A stretch of DNA of 64,000 nt, from NCBI GenBank assembly GCA_946699065.1, contig CAMPDV010000128.1, positions 620,001 through 684,000 of the forward strand, given 5' to 3'. How positions within the stretch are numbered: the stretch's first letter is position 1; every line of letters begins with the position of its first letter. The notes beneath the pieces were generated by a model. It had not been told where the DNA came from. It saw only the letters and a program-made list of their open reading frames with translations, and searched no databases. The position numbers and the translations under genes were made by a program. Source of the DNA: Loxodes magnus (taxonomy: Eukaryota > Ciliophora > Karyorelictea > Loxodida > Loxodidae). This document shows positions 1-11,767 of the stretch, in pieces.

Positions 1-3000
1 ATAACGCAACTAACTTGCACTTGGTGTCCTGATAATTAGTACACGTTATTTAATAACGAAACTCTGTGTAATCCATGCCCTTAAGAAGCAATTTGTTATG
101 GTGGATTTATGATGACTCCTAAACCAGGGTATTGAAGAACAGAAATGATGAGCACTAAATTCTATCGATGCATGAATCAAAAAGCATGTTTAGGAGAGAC
201 TATTGACCAAAGTAAGATAGATGAATACACTAATTCAAGAAATCAACTATTGAAAAAAGCTTTGATTGATTAAATAAAATGACAGGGAAAATGTGAGTAT
301 GGATATTCAGGAAGAAAATGTTCAGTTTGCTATGAAAATTTCAAAATGGAAGGTTATTATACATGTATCTTATGTCCCTTATTAGATAAAAATGTTATAA
401 GAATAGTAAGCTTCACGCTAATATTAGTAATTTACTGTATAATCTATATAAAAAAGATTATGGCAGCAGTTTATTAGAAGGATAACTATATTTAAGTACT
501 GATGAAAAATTTAATTAACTACCTATAGATAATTTTACTCGCTTTCTCATTTAGTATTTCTTGACCTAAATCCATCTAGTAAATATATAAGGGACAAGAG
601 GAAAGTGGAAGAGTGACTTATAGTTTTGTAAGTTTGACCTGCTTGTTAAAAGAGATTGAATTGAACGAAGTCGATCCATTTTACGTAACCTTGTTTATCT
701 CAACTTTAATACCAATTGTCAGCTTTTTAATCATCTTTTTCGTATTCTTAGTGCTGAAATTTATTTATCCAGAAAAGCGTAAAACGTTAGTGAATTAAGT
801 TAAGGGTTCTTTTATAGCCACTTTTTTCGTTGTGCATCCTTATGTATTCAAAGTTGCTCTTGAAGTGTTCTCTTGCTAAAATATTGATGGTGAACTTTAT
901 TTACTTGCCTCTTCTAATAAAAAATGCTGAACTTAAGAGCACAGTATATGGGCATATAGTGTAGGACTTCCTTCACTTCTATTTTGGGGATTTTTATCTC
1001 CTTTCTTCATTTTCCTGAAAATGAGATAAGAAAGGTTCATTTTCAATAGTGTCAGCTTTAAGTAAAAATTTGGAATTCTTACAGCGGGATATTAAGAAAA
1101 GTACTATTGATGGGATATAGTGATCCTTTATCGAAGGTTATCAATAGCATTACTAATAGTATACATGTAGGATATGAGTGTCCATTATGTAGCATTATCG
1201 ATCATGCTTATCATGTACTTATCAGTAATTATCTAGCAAAACTATAGTCCATTTGCAAATCAGATGCTCAACCAACTAGAAGTTAGATAGATTTTGGTTT
1301 CTTCAGTAGTAATTTACTGTGGACTGTTTTTCTTAAAAGGTAAGAGCGATACTATTTTTTCAATCATACTACTCTTCTTTGCGATTGCCTCAACCTCTTA
1401 CTATCTTTCTTACTGGGTAAAGAATTTGATAAAGCTACTAATGTATGAACTTAGCATATAATCATGGGATAGCTTTAGGAAATTAATCATCTTGTTTAGA
1501 ATCAAGCTTGACATACTAGCTATAGCACAAAAGTGAAATGATACTTAATGGGAAAAAGATTTAAAAATAGAGAGAAAGAGGCTTAAGAACCCTAGGAGGG
1601 AAGTAAAGGAGTATATAGAAAGGTATAGAGACATAGCCAATCTATCTCAGGACTAAATTAGAGCTGCTCTAATACTAGATACGTTATCAAGGTAATAGCT
1701 TTACCACTGGATAGCTTATAGTGTAAGTTATTTCTATTTATATAGTCTGTTAATGAAGATATGAAAGACCTCCATCAAAGAGTCACTAGATAAGCTCATG
1801 ATGAACTTCAATCTCGTCTAGGAATTGATCCTATAAAATCCGCATTTGATTAGATTCCTTAAGATATTATGAGTCTGAAGGAAAAACACAAAGTGGTTCA
1901 TTCAAAAATCGGAGTTTCTAAAATACGCGAGTCTTAAAATAAGTAAGTTCAGCAGCAAGATACAAAAGACCCTGATTTCGTTTTGACTATCTAAGATAAG
2001 ATGCAAATCAAAAAAGAACCAAGCAAAAAGGAAAAAAGGCCAGTAACTACTATTTAGTAGTATTACTAAGACTGGGAGCATCTAAGTGATATAGAAAAGG
2101 CCTTCTTGAAGTATTAGCATTAGAGGAACCTAAATATTATCAACCCCTTATTTACTAAAAGAATGCATTAACAGGAAAATTGAATAGTAGAAGAAGAGGA
2201 TTCTGAGAATGAAAAGGATTAAGCAGTTGATTTTTCATAGTAGATGTAAAAGAAAAAATAGAGTCAAGGAAATCAATTATCATCTATGCTTAGTCCAGAA
2301 AAGTTCCATACTATCGAGAAGTTTTCCTACTTTAATGTACTTAAAAAGTTCTTAAAGGAAAACTATTAAGCTATTGATTAACTTAAAAGAAGCTTCTAAG
2401 GTGATTATATTCAAGAGGAGCTTTAGGAAAGCGAAAGTGAATAAAGTTAGACTTTGATGCTTACGGAGTAAGAAAATGAATAAGAAACTAAGCAAAATAC
2501 TGAGGTAGAGGGTCAGTCTTTAGAATAGAGATAGGAGAAAGAAATGTAAACCATTTAAAGAATTCTGAAAGAACATTAAACCATTTAAAGCGAGTAATGC
2601 CAATAAGAAATATAGTAGCTTCTTATCATTTCTCAAGAACTTGACTTACAATGTTAAAAGCTATAAGAGTAGAAGAATCAAATAGAAAAATAGCAATCAA
2701 ATACTAGTTAAGATTTCGCTTTCATCTAGTAATCCAGTTAAAGTTTAGGATACTCAGGCTAAATTCTATAGTAAGACTAGAGCTAAGAATAAGTTAAGGC
2801 GAACTAGCAGATCAAATAAATAGAGCATAAAATAGGAACTTACTAAGGGCTTATTCAATAGCTAATTGATCAAGTATAAAGAAAGCAATAATAATAGCAA
2901 CAAGCGTAGTAAACCTAGTCAAAATAAGGAAGGCCAACTCATAAGAAGATAGAAGAAGCATAAAATTATTTATTGAAGAAGAAATAAAACTTACAGAAAT

Positions 3001-4946
3001 AATATTAATATCTACTAGAAAATAAATAGAAAAGGCTTCTTTAGTCTAAAACCTATAGTAAAGAATAGAAAACTGAAACGTAAGATTATAAGAAGAGAAC
3101 AAGCTTTTCTAAAGAGATGATGGGGAAGACTTTCGAATTCTAAAAAAGCAAAGAAACTGAAACTTAAGAATAGGTGGAAGAAGAGAATTTTTAGGGTTGT
3201 TAGAGTGATAAAGAAGAATACTAAATCTAGATTTAAACGATAGAAAGTCAGAACTAAACGTTATAAGATTTATATGGGTAGATGACTTATGAAAATACTT
3301 AAGTGGATAATAGTAAATATGATTAATAAGAGGAAAGCCATCTAACAAGAACAGGACAATCAGAAAAATAAGAGGAAAGCTAGTAACTTGAACGTGATAC
3401 TATTTCTCTGGAAAGGCTTTCATTATAAAGTCAAGAATAATAAGAATTAAGTAAAGAGGATAGTATAAAAATCGATAAATAAGAGTAGAAACTACCAATA
3501 ATTTTTAAATATAGAAGTCTTTAATTAATTCCTAAAAAATTAAAGAGGCCAAGAAACTAATCTTTGTTCTGAGAATTTGATCTGATAGCCGAAAACATTA
3601 ACTAAACAGAGAATAAAAGATAATCAAAAGATACAAAAAAATAGAAATCTAAGAGGAAAGAAGAATGAGATAAGATGATCTTAAAAACTAAAAAGAAAAA
3701 AGAAGTATGCCAATAATCTACTATATCAGAGTAAGAAGATAATTAAGTATCTGAAGAAAATCTTGAAAGCTAAGAGTAAAAAGAAGGAAGTTAGGAAGAG
3801 TAAGAATATTAAGGAAGTATAGAAGATCAAAAAGATTAAGATGAATAAGAAGATTTAGATGAAGAATAAAATTAATCTGATTAAGAAGAATAAGAAGATT
3901 ATGAAGACTAAGATGAATAAAGTGAATAAGAAGATAAAGAAGATTATGAGGACTAATCAGATAAAGAAGAATAAGAAGATTATGAGGATTAAGAAGAATA
4001 AAGTGAATAAGTAGATAAAGAAGAATAATCTGATTAATCAGATGAAGAAGAATAAGAAGATTACGAAGATTAAGATGAATAAGAAGATTCAGAGGAGTAG
4101 GGATATCAAGAAGAAATAGAAGATTTAGAAGAATTAGAATATTAAACTGATTAAGAAGAATAAATAAAGCAAGAAGAATAGTAAGATTAAACATATTAAA
4201 CAGAAGAAGAGGAAAATGTAGAGCAAAAGAAAAAAAGCAAAAAATCTAAGAAGCATAAGAAAACGAAAAGAAATAAGAAAAAAGAAGAATAAGATTAATC
4301 TGATTTAAATGAGGAGATTTAAAAGGAATAAAACTTATCTTTAGAATTGCAAAACATTGAAGATGAAGAAAAAAACATATTTAGTTTTTAGGAAAATATA
4401 TCAGAAGATTTTACAGCTCAAAATCCAGCAAAAGTTAATAAGAAAATAAGTATAGAGTCTTCATAAGAATAAAGGAAACCTGTAAAGATAAATTCTTTTA
4501 TTTATGAAGATTTATCTCCCTAAAAAAGATTACTCTTAAAAGATATTTGGACTACCTCTAAATCTAAATAACTTTAAACAAATGTTCCAATACCTTAATT
4601 TGAAAAAGCTCAATAAAGTCAGCAGACTTTAGAAGAAAGAAAGGTAGCTTCTTTTAAGGAAAGGCAAAGTAGTAAAATAGAAAAATAAAGTGGATAGTGA
4701 AATATAAATGAATTGAATTTGAATACAAGTTAGGAAAAGACGACTAGCAATATGTAATCAAAAACAAAAGAACAAGAACATGAAGAAGATTAAGACTAGC
4801 AAGATAAACTTTTACTAGAAGACGTTGATATCTAAAACGAAACTGATGAATTTATATAAAAATAGACTATAAAGCTAAAAAAGAAGAAGAAGAAGATTAG
4901 AGCTCAAGATTCTTCAAGTGAGAGTTTTGGATAAAGCATAAACTGA
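1..4946 (+). CDS. Multi-pass membrane protein with Cys-rich ectodomain and long Gln/acidic tail (5' partial)
   Basis: The reading frame is open from base 1, so the start lies outside the window. The first 130 codons are Cys-rich (CxxC pairs such as CTW-C, C-x2-C), like the extracellular EGF/GCC-type repeats of ciliate surface proteins. About eight hydrophobic segments follow (codons ~130-480), including a YYWWDIVILYRR motif typical of TRP-like membrane domains in protist Cys-rich receptors. A 23-nt intron (1723-1745, GTAAG...ATAG) shifts the frame from phase 1 to phase 0. The remaining ~1,070 codons are hydrophilic. They are rich in Gln (UAA/UAG), Glu, Asp and Lys, with an almost pure Q/E/D/Y block around 3830-4200. 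The chosen stop is UGA at 4944-4946, followed at once by AT-rich DNA and a second in-frame UGA at 4959. Internal UGAs read as Trp. Function unknown; a surface receptor or channel-like protein is an inference from family resemblance. Confidence 0.7.
1723..1745 (+). other. 23-nt spliceosomal intron
   Basis: GTAAG...TATAG. Removing it joins the membrane domain frame to the long hydrophilic frame (NEDMKDLHQRV...). Without it the protein becomes nonsense-like on one side. Confidence 0.75.
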
Positions 4947-5029
4947 AATAACTAACTTTTATGATATTAAATTAAATTAATTTATATAAATCCAGACATG
5001 CTTATAAGAAATCTTCTCAAAGAACACTT

Positions 5030-6893
5030 TCAAACCTATTTCAACAAGCACTATGATAAAGCATAAATAATAAAGTTAATTAACTTAAAATAGAAATTAG
5101 CAAAAAGCTTCTTTAAAGAAAGTTCTTTCATTAATAGCAGACACAAATTCTTTAAATTTTTAATATAAATTAAATAGTAATAAAGTCAAAACTTGTATTA
5201 GCATCTATTGCAGGAATGATTAAGATCTTAAGCGATTAGAGAACATTTTAAAGTAGTTATACTAAGTAACTGTATTTAAGATTTGAACACCTATTTATTT
5301 ATTAACACTAGCACTTTATTATCAAGCTTTATCTATAGATGAGGTATATGCAAATCCTTCAGTCTTATTATGAAATAACTAAGTTTCAAGTTAAATGAAG
5401 TTTGAATAAAATAAATAAGAAAAAGTGTTTTTATTTAATAGGACTAATTAACAAGCTTTTAGTCTAAAGATTTGATAGTCAGTCACTATATTAAAAATAT
5501 GAAAGGTCTTATAGCTTATTAATAAAGCATTGAGATACTTATATTAAGAAGATTTGTTTAATTTAATTAAATTAACTTTTTTCTAGTAAGCTTCTACTCT
5601 ACTTGCTGTCATTTCTAAGATCTAATACTAGAATGTCTTTAAATTATCAAAATCGTTAATTTTATTATTAGTGTATTGCTTAAAGTACATAATACTGATT
5701 GCTTGCTTATTATTACAGTGTATATTCCTTATTTCTACTAACTGTAGAAGTTATTCAACTTGGTAATTCTTTTAATCCTTTTAAATAGTAAATCTGAGTT
5801 ATATGAGGCAAATTTATATCTTGCTAACTTCAGTTTAGCATTTTTTAACCTCAGCTCTCTAGAAAGATTGTTTATTACTTTACTAGCAAATCAAATTGCA
5901 TCTGCTTCTCTTGATAATATACAAAAAGTAATGTTTCCTACTAAAGCACTTCTTAATAGAAGGTAATCTTCACCCCATGTCTTTCTGTTATTATTTTAAG
6001 TGCTATATTACATTATGTTTCTCTTTATTTCTTATTGAATCTCAAGTTTCCTCTTTTAGTTAGAAATCCAACAAATCTATATAGTCAAAAGTGTTATCAC
6101 ATTCGAGTTGATATGATTCAGAGAAAGTAAAACTTATTCAATTAATTCTATTTGCATTTTGCTTGATCTCCCAGTAGCTTCATGATTAATCTCTAATAAT
6201 AAAAGCATGGTTTGATTATTGTGAAATACTATTATCGTTTCTCTATCATGAAAGTCTGATTTAGGTCAAATTTCAACTCCTACTAATTATTTAATCTTCC
6301 TCTAATTTTCTGATTTCAAGCTTGGTAAGAGTATAAGCGCTTTACTTCCTCAGAAGATTGGCAAAAAGAGACAGATTTGCTTTTTATTGAATGTCTTTCA
6401 TTCTAAGATTTGGTATCCTTACTTAAGACATACTAGAGCTAGATTTCCCTAGTTCTCTTTTCTCTAAATTTCTAAATATCTTTTAAATCAAAAAGTTCCA
6501 AGAATCCTAAAATGCTAGCTTAAGCAAAGAAACCCTAAAAAAGGATAGCTATCTTAGCATAATTTTCTAAAAGAAGTGGCAATAATAATGAAGCACTACA
6601 AAAGGACCCTTAATATGAAATTCTAATATCAAAGCAAGTATCTAAGGCATTAAAATAAAGAAGCCTAATAACTAAGAAAGTAATATTATAAAGCAAATAG
6701 CAAGAGTCTTATTATTATAGTATCAGTTTAGGTTAATAAGTTTGGCTTGATAATTAAAATTTGCAACTTTCTGTTTAGCTTATTGGAGTAAGAGGATTTG
6801 GCTTGTGTATAATAGCAGTTAGCTTTAGCTTTATAAGGTACTATTATCCTATATATCTAGCTAGTTAGTGCTATAGTAGATTTATATTTCCAT
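5030..6893 (-). CDS. Multi-span membrane protein, unknown function
   Basis: Not recognised. From ATG at 6893 the minus frame reads MEIQIYYSTNQLD, then hydrophobic segments (TLAICFIILLSQLLGFF, ILALILEF, PFVVLHYY) in the first third. A soluble middle follows (RELGKSSSS, KLEIRKLEEDQ, ECDNTFDYIDLLDFQ). Two introns are proposed from frame arithmetic: 5952-5973 (22 nt, GTGAAG...TTAAG) and 5859-5878 (20 nt, GTAATA...CTAG). A third, of length 1 mod 3, must lie near the end to reach the UGA at 5032-5030. Coding was judged from the frame with most G in first codon position and acidic residues; two other minus frames are also open and partly protein-like, so the exact protein is uncertain. The gene is convergent with its left neighbour, with 83 bp between stops, and divergent from the coiled-coil gene on its right. 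Confidence 0.5.
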
Positions 6894-7547
6894 ACTCTAG
6901 GCACTTATAAGAAATAGGCGTTTGAGTAAGGCACTATTAAATACCTTAAAGTAAGATAAACATTAAATCTCCTAACTCTACTAGCTCTACCTGTAATAGA
7001 ATACCTAGGTAATCAAAAGTGAGCAGAACAAGTGATTAAGATACTTAGTAATGTAAATAAGGAAAGCAAGGAGGTAAATATAGCAAACTAGTATAGTCTA
7101 ACTAGTAATTGTTATTACTAGTACTATAATAGCAAAGCATCAAGAACATACTCTTAGCTTATATATTTACGGACTAGTAAAAGCTAGAGTATTAATTTAT
7201 AAGGTTTGAATATTATTTAATAAAAGCCTCTAGTAGAAAATATGAGTTACATTAGATTGGAAGATATAATATTGAAGGTAGTTATGTCAACGTACATTTC
7301 AGTTACATTATAAATTATTTATTTAGTATTTACTAAATAGAGAAGCTTATAAAACTAAGCTGTGATAAGATATATGCTAACTAAGGGTTAGAGTATGAGT
7401 AAAGCAGTAATCAAGAGAGATATGGATATGCTAGTATATGAAGAAGCATCTGACAGTGTAGGTGAAATTTATAAGGATTACCTGAAACTAATTAAAGTGA
7501 TAATTATTATTTAATTTATTTGGCTTTAGGTTAAGTAATTATAATAA
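6894..7547. other. Divergent intergenic region
   Basis: It lies between two divergent gene starts and must hold both promoters. It is rich in short CTAG/TAG dyads (for example around 7085-7130). An ATG at 7395 opens about 35 codons (MSKAVIKRDMDMLVYEE...) in the same frame as the downstream gene. That could be an upstream ORF or an earlier start, and I cannot decide. Confidence 0.4.
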
Positions 7548-9204
7548 ATGGCATAAGACAGTTCAAAATAAAAACAAAGCATGAAAAACCTTAATCTTAA
7601 AGAGTAAATTTCAATTGATAATTTTCCTGAGTTTGAACAAGAAAAATATCCAAACACTCCTTTATCGAAAGAAGCATGCAGAGCTGTCGGGTGCAAACCT
7701 AAAGAGCTTCTTTATAAACCTCCTGAATGTTTTTTGAAGATATCAGCAGATGAGAGCTTGTAGAAGATGCATTTCAATTTCTACGAGGCAAAGAGGAAAA
7801 GTAAGGCTTTTATATAGATCTGATTAGGTAAGTCTAAGCAGAGAAAGGCAAACTTGCTTAGGAAATGGAAAAGCATAAGCAAATGTATTCAATTACTAGT
7901 AATGGAAATCCCTTCAATTCCAGTTTTTCAGCTAAAGCAATAACGGATAGATCAGGTAATCATTCAACAAAAAGCCCTTTATAAGAACTAAATAACTAAA
8001 ACTCTACCAAAAGTTTTCATTCATCTGGAACTAATTTTGATTAAGTAGAGAAGGCTCGTGAAAAATACTTAAGATAAATGCAAAATATGCTCAAACAAGA
8101 GTAAAAGTCTGCACTTAAAATGCAAGAACTTGAGAACCAAAAAGAAAAAGAACGCTAAATGGAAGAATTGATGAGACAGTAGAGAAAACTGGAAGAGAAG
8201 CAGAAAAGCGAATTAAAAAGGTAACAAGAAATAGAAAAAAAATAGCAGGAAGAAAAGGATGAAAAAACAGCAAGATAAAAGGCTATTCAACTACAAAAGA
8301 AGACATAGTAAGAAAACTAAAGAGTAGAATAAAGACTAATCGAGAGAATAAACAAAATGAAGCAAAAATAGCTAGAAATTGAGTAGAAAAGAAGATAACA
8401 TTAAGAAAAAACTGAAAACAATATTATAGATAATGAATATAACCTCAAAAAGAAATTGGAAAAAAAGGAACAAGATGAGAAGATCAGAATGAAAAGCCTT
8501 GAAAACTTGAGATATCTTTAACTCTAAAATTTGCGGTAGAGAACTGAATAAAACGATCAGAAGCGTCAAGCAGCTCTTTAAAATATGAGTCAAAAATAGT
8601 AGAATAAAATAAATAAAGTGATTGAGAAATAGTTAGAGTAAGATAGAGCTTATCAGAAGTATATGGATAAATAAAATGAGAAAATGGAAAAGCTTAGAAA
8701 TGTTTCTGTGTAACGAGATATGAAGATAAATAATACCAAATCTTAAGCTTAGAAAATTATATAAGAAAACAAAGACAGAATTACTATAAAGCAAATAGAG
8801 GCTTTAAAAAGGTTAGAAGAAGTAAAGAAAACTTAGGAGAAAAGTTTGATGTATAAGAGATAACTTGCAAATCTAAGAAACCAATTCTTAGAAGAAAGTA
8901 GACTCAGGAATATGAACCGTTAAAATTACTAGAAACAAAAGCTAAAGAAGAAGCTGCAAACGATTAACGAGAAAACTGAATAGTTCTTAATGTATAAGCG
9001 CTAGCAATAGAGAGAAAGATTTCAAATAAATACTGAATCTTAAATCCAGAGAGCTAGAATAAAGGATTTAGTAACCTAAATGTCAGTAAGGAATAAATGG
9101 GATATCGATTCTTTGTAAGTTAGTAATACAGAAACAATGCATTTAAAGGTTCTAACAAAACTGAGGACAAAGACAACCACTCCAAAACTTACCGTGAACT
9201 GTGA
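7548..9204 (+). CDS. Coiled-coil protein, 540 aa
   Basis: ATG at 7548 gives MAQDSSKQKQSMKNLNL. The short N-terminal motif ACRAVGCKPKELLYK resembles the 'xLGxxPxxLL' signature that opens many ciliary and cytoskeletal coiled-coil proteins; that resemblance is only suggestive. Residues ~180-500 form a continuous Lys/Glu/Gln heptad-rich coiled coil with almost no Pro or Gly. Two 17-nt introns are clear: 7801-7817 (GTAAGG...TATAG) and 9114-9130 (GTAAGT...ACAG). Both are needed to keep the frame and to reach the terminal sequence KTYREL followed by UGA at 9202-9204; (length minus introns) = 1,623 = 541 codons. Likely a structural or ciliary protein by inference. No close family was identified. Confidence 0.8.
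7801..7817 (+). other. 17-nt intron
   Basis: GTAAGG...TATAG. After removal the frame continues NLIRQVQAEKGKLAQE. Typical size for this genome. Confidence 0.8.
9114..9130 (+). other. 17-nt intron
   Basis: GTAAGT...TACAG. It joins the coiled coil to the final exon ending in CTG-UGA. Confidence 0.8.
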
Positions 9205-10055
9205 GTCCAGTATTCTATGGAATATTTATTTGCTCATAACAAATTTTATTTATTTCTCTATATAAAAATAACTAACTAAATAATAGCTGCTACTAAGTAA
9301 ACCGCTATAAGATAATTCTATTAAACACTACATCTTAAGGGAAAATCCATCAAATGAGCCAAAGAAATCATATACTATAACTTAATAATAATGATAGGCT
9401 TAGAAGAGCTAATCAAAGACAATTTAATAAGGGTTAAGTAAAACTAACTAAATATTAAGCATTCCTTAAATTCTAAATTTAAGCAGCCATATAAAATAAT
9501 AGCCTTATCATAATCCAAAGTATAGATAAGAGATGTGGGATAATCAATTTATAATAAGATAATGATAAGAAGCTAAAGGATTGCTAAGGTGGTAATATAT
9601 TTTACACCTAAGCTATATAAATTATCATTTCCGTTATTTTAAATAAATACTTAAGGAAGATATAATATTAACTATAATATTAGGGAATTAAACTAATTAA
9701 GTAGGTAGTAGAAATAGATAGATATATAGATATGTTAAGGTGCATATTATGAATAGATATGTTAATAGGCAGAACTGTTTGCATTCTAAATACTTAAATT
9801 AGGACTTGATAATTATGGTGTAATATAGCCAATCATTACTTATTGAATAGCTAATTAACTTTTGTTATATTAACGTACCTGATAATACATCTGTATATGA
9901 CTTAAACATTAGCTAATTAATAAAGAGTAGAGTTGGAAATAGTTAGGCTTAAAGTAAAGCAGGACCCTTATAGAGGGTTAGTATATTAATGTTAGAAGTG
10001 TTTAAGTAAAAAGAGATTAAAGAGAGACTTTCAAAGTTTAAGTAAATACTTAAAA
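9205..10055. other. Convergent intergenic region, no gene seen
   Basis: 850 bp of AT-rich sequence between two convergent genes. No frame on either strand shows a convincing coding signal. Confidence 0.5.
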
Positions 10056-11012
10056 TCATAATAAGTTACTTAAGATTGGAGTGGGTTTACAACAACCCTT
10101 GATTTTACATATAACCATAAACTTCTTAGCAAGGCTTTAATACTTATCAGCGACTTTGATATCCGCTTAAATAAGTTTTTAAGCTGCTTTATGATACTTC
10201 ATATAATTTTACAGAACAAATGCTCTATCATCACAATGGTTTATTAAGTTGAAGCCAAACTCAACAGCATCTCTTAGTTTCTGGTATCATTCAGAGAGAT
10301 CGATTTAAGTTAAAGCAATTTGACTATTCGGGTCTTCTCCTATAGTAAAAATAGCCTCCCTATTCTTTCTTCACGCAAGGACCAGACTCATGATTTGCTT
10401 TATTTTAAAAGACTTAATAATACTTTTCTTATTTTACGGTACCTTTTATAGTTACTAGCTTTCATAAATTAAATCACTTTGTCAAGGTCCAAGAACGACA
10501 GGACTCTAATCCATATTAGACTTACTTTCATACTCTAATGTAGGTTACATTTACTATTAGGTTGGTTGTTCGTTAAAGTTCTATTATTCAAGTACTTCGT
10601 TATTATTAATGTACTTAGATGCCTTTCTTACTTTTAAGTAGATGCTGTTTTAGGCTATTACTGGAACATACATACAATGTAGATAAGGTACAGTCCCCAT
10701 GAAACTATAAATATTATCTAACCCCATGTAAAACACTTAGAAGTTGCTAAAATCCAAGTTTAAAAGTTTTAGCTTATCTAACAAAAAGGAGGCAGAAACT
10801 TGTTCGACTTACTAAATACAGTTGAACACGCTCCACATCACTACTTAACACTACATAATTTTATTCCCTTCACTAGCGAAATCTTCATACTCAACTATGA
10901 TGTTGAAGATACTACTATAATTGAATACAGGATAACTCATAAAATTATGTCCTGCTTCTACGGAATCTGCAACATCAGGGGTGAAGTCCTCACAGCTTGA
11001 AGCTAATTTCAT
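10056..11012 (-). CDS. Hypothetical soluble protein, 318 aa
   Basis: Not recognised. From ATG (11012-11010) a single frame runs without introns to UGA (10058-10056): 957 nt = 319 codons. The N-terminus is MKLASSCEDFTPDVADSVEAG. The middle is Gln-rich (EQQNFNEQPTQQQMQ). The C-terminal third is mixed charged helical sequence ending CKIKGCCKPTP. In-frame UGA occurs as Trp (GPWQSD, LAWRKN, SEWYQK). Frame choice rests on strong G-first codon bias and balanced acidic content compared with the other five frames. A 66-codon standard-code ORF on the opposite strand (10800-11000) is its shadow. Confidence 0.65.
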
Positions 11013-11767
11013 ATTTAAATTTTATATTTAAACATCAAGTAAAATAATAAATAAGCAAATAAAACGTTAATTCTCACCTTTAAATATGCTAGCAATTAAG
11101 TAAATCAGTTCCACTTAATAAATCTCCACGTAGCTAAATATGCCTTCTTCACTCTATATACTCTAAATTAACTTCCTTTTAGGTTAATAAAATAGGATAC
11201 TGTCTTAGTTATGTGATTGTATAGTAATAGCTTAGACAGATAAGGTAGGAGTGTTTGAGTAAAGGGTTTAAAATTAAATTATTATAAGATAATTTTTCAT
11301 TAAGCAAGTAAATCTAGAGGATCAATATGAGGCATTATTAAGCTATATTATTACTCTAGATGTAACTTACTGATCACATGAACGATAAAATATGTGTTTG
11401 TGCATTTTCACTCAACTTTCAATTATCCTTCCTAGTAAGGATATTAAAATCTAGGTTATAAGAGTTATCACTGAAGTTAGTGATCGAAAGAGAAGGATAT
11501 GGGTATAAAGTGGGTATGGTATTGATAGTGTATGTGAAGAGGTTTATAAATAGAAGGTATCTTAAATATAATATCTTAAGTCTTTATTACATCAGCGAGT
11601 AGTAAAACCACTTTGGTGGTTTTAGAAGCAAATTAATAGATAGAAAGGTTAAAATGGAATGTAAAGAACATGTATGAAGCATAAGTAGAATAGCAAATAA
11701 AGGAGAAAAGAAATAGGTATATTGATATTTAAAGTTAAATCAAATAATATAAATAGTTATTTTCATA
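11013..11767. other. Divergent intergenic region with a 9-bp hairpin
   Basis: It separates a minus gene from the dynein gene and must contain both promoters. The only notable structure is a perfect 9-bp inverted repeat at 11603-11624 (TAAAACCAC, loop TTTG, GTGGTTTTA). Confidence 0.5.

Noticed and set aside
3721-4194. 157-aa minus ORF, Leu/Ile/Asn-rich
   Set aside because: Antisense shadow of the GAA/GAT/TAA-rich acidic tract of the first gene; low complexity only.
10800-11000. 66-aa plus-strand ORF (MFDLLNTVEHAPHHY...)
   Set aside because: It is antisense to the minus-strand gene 10056-11012, whose frame has much better codon bias, ATG, intron-free length and UGA stop.
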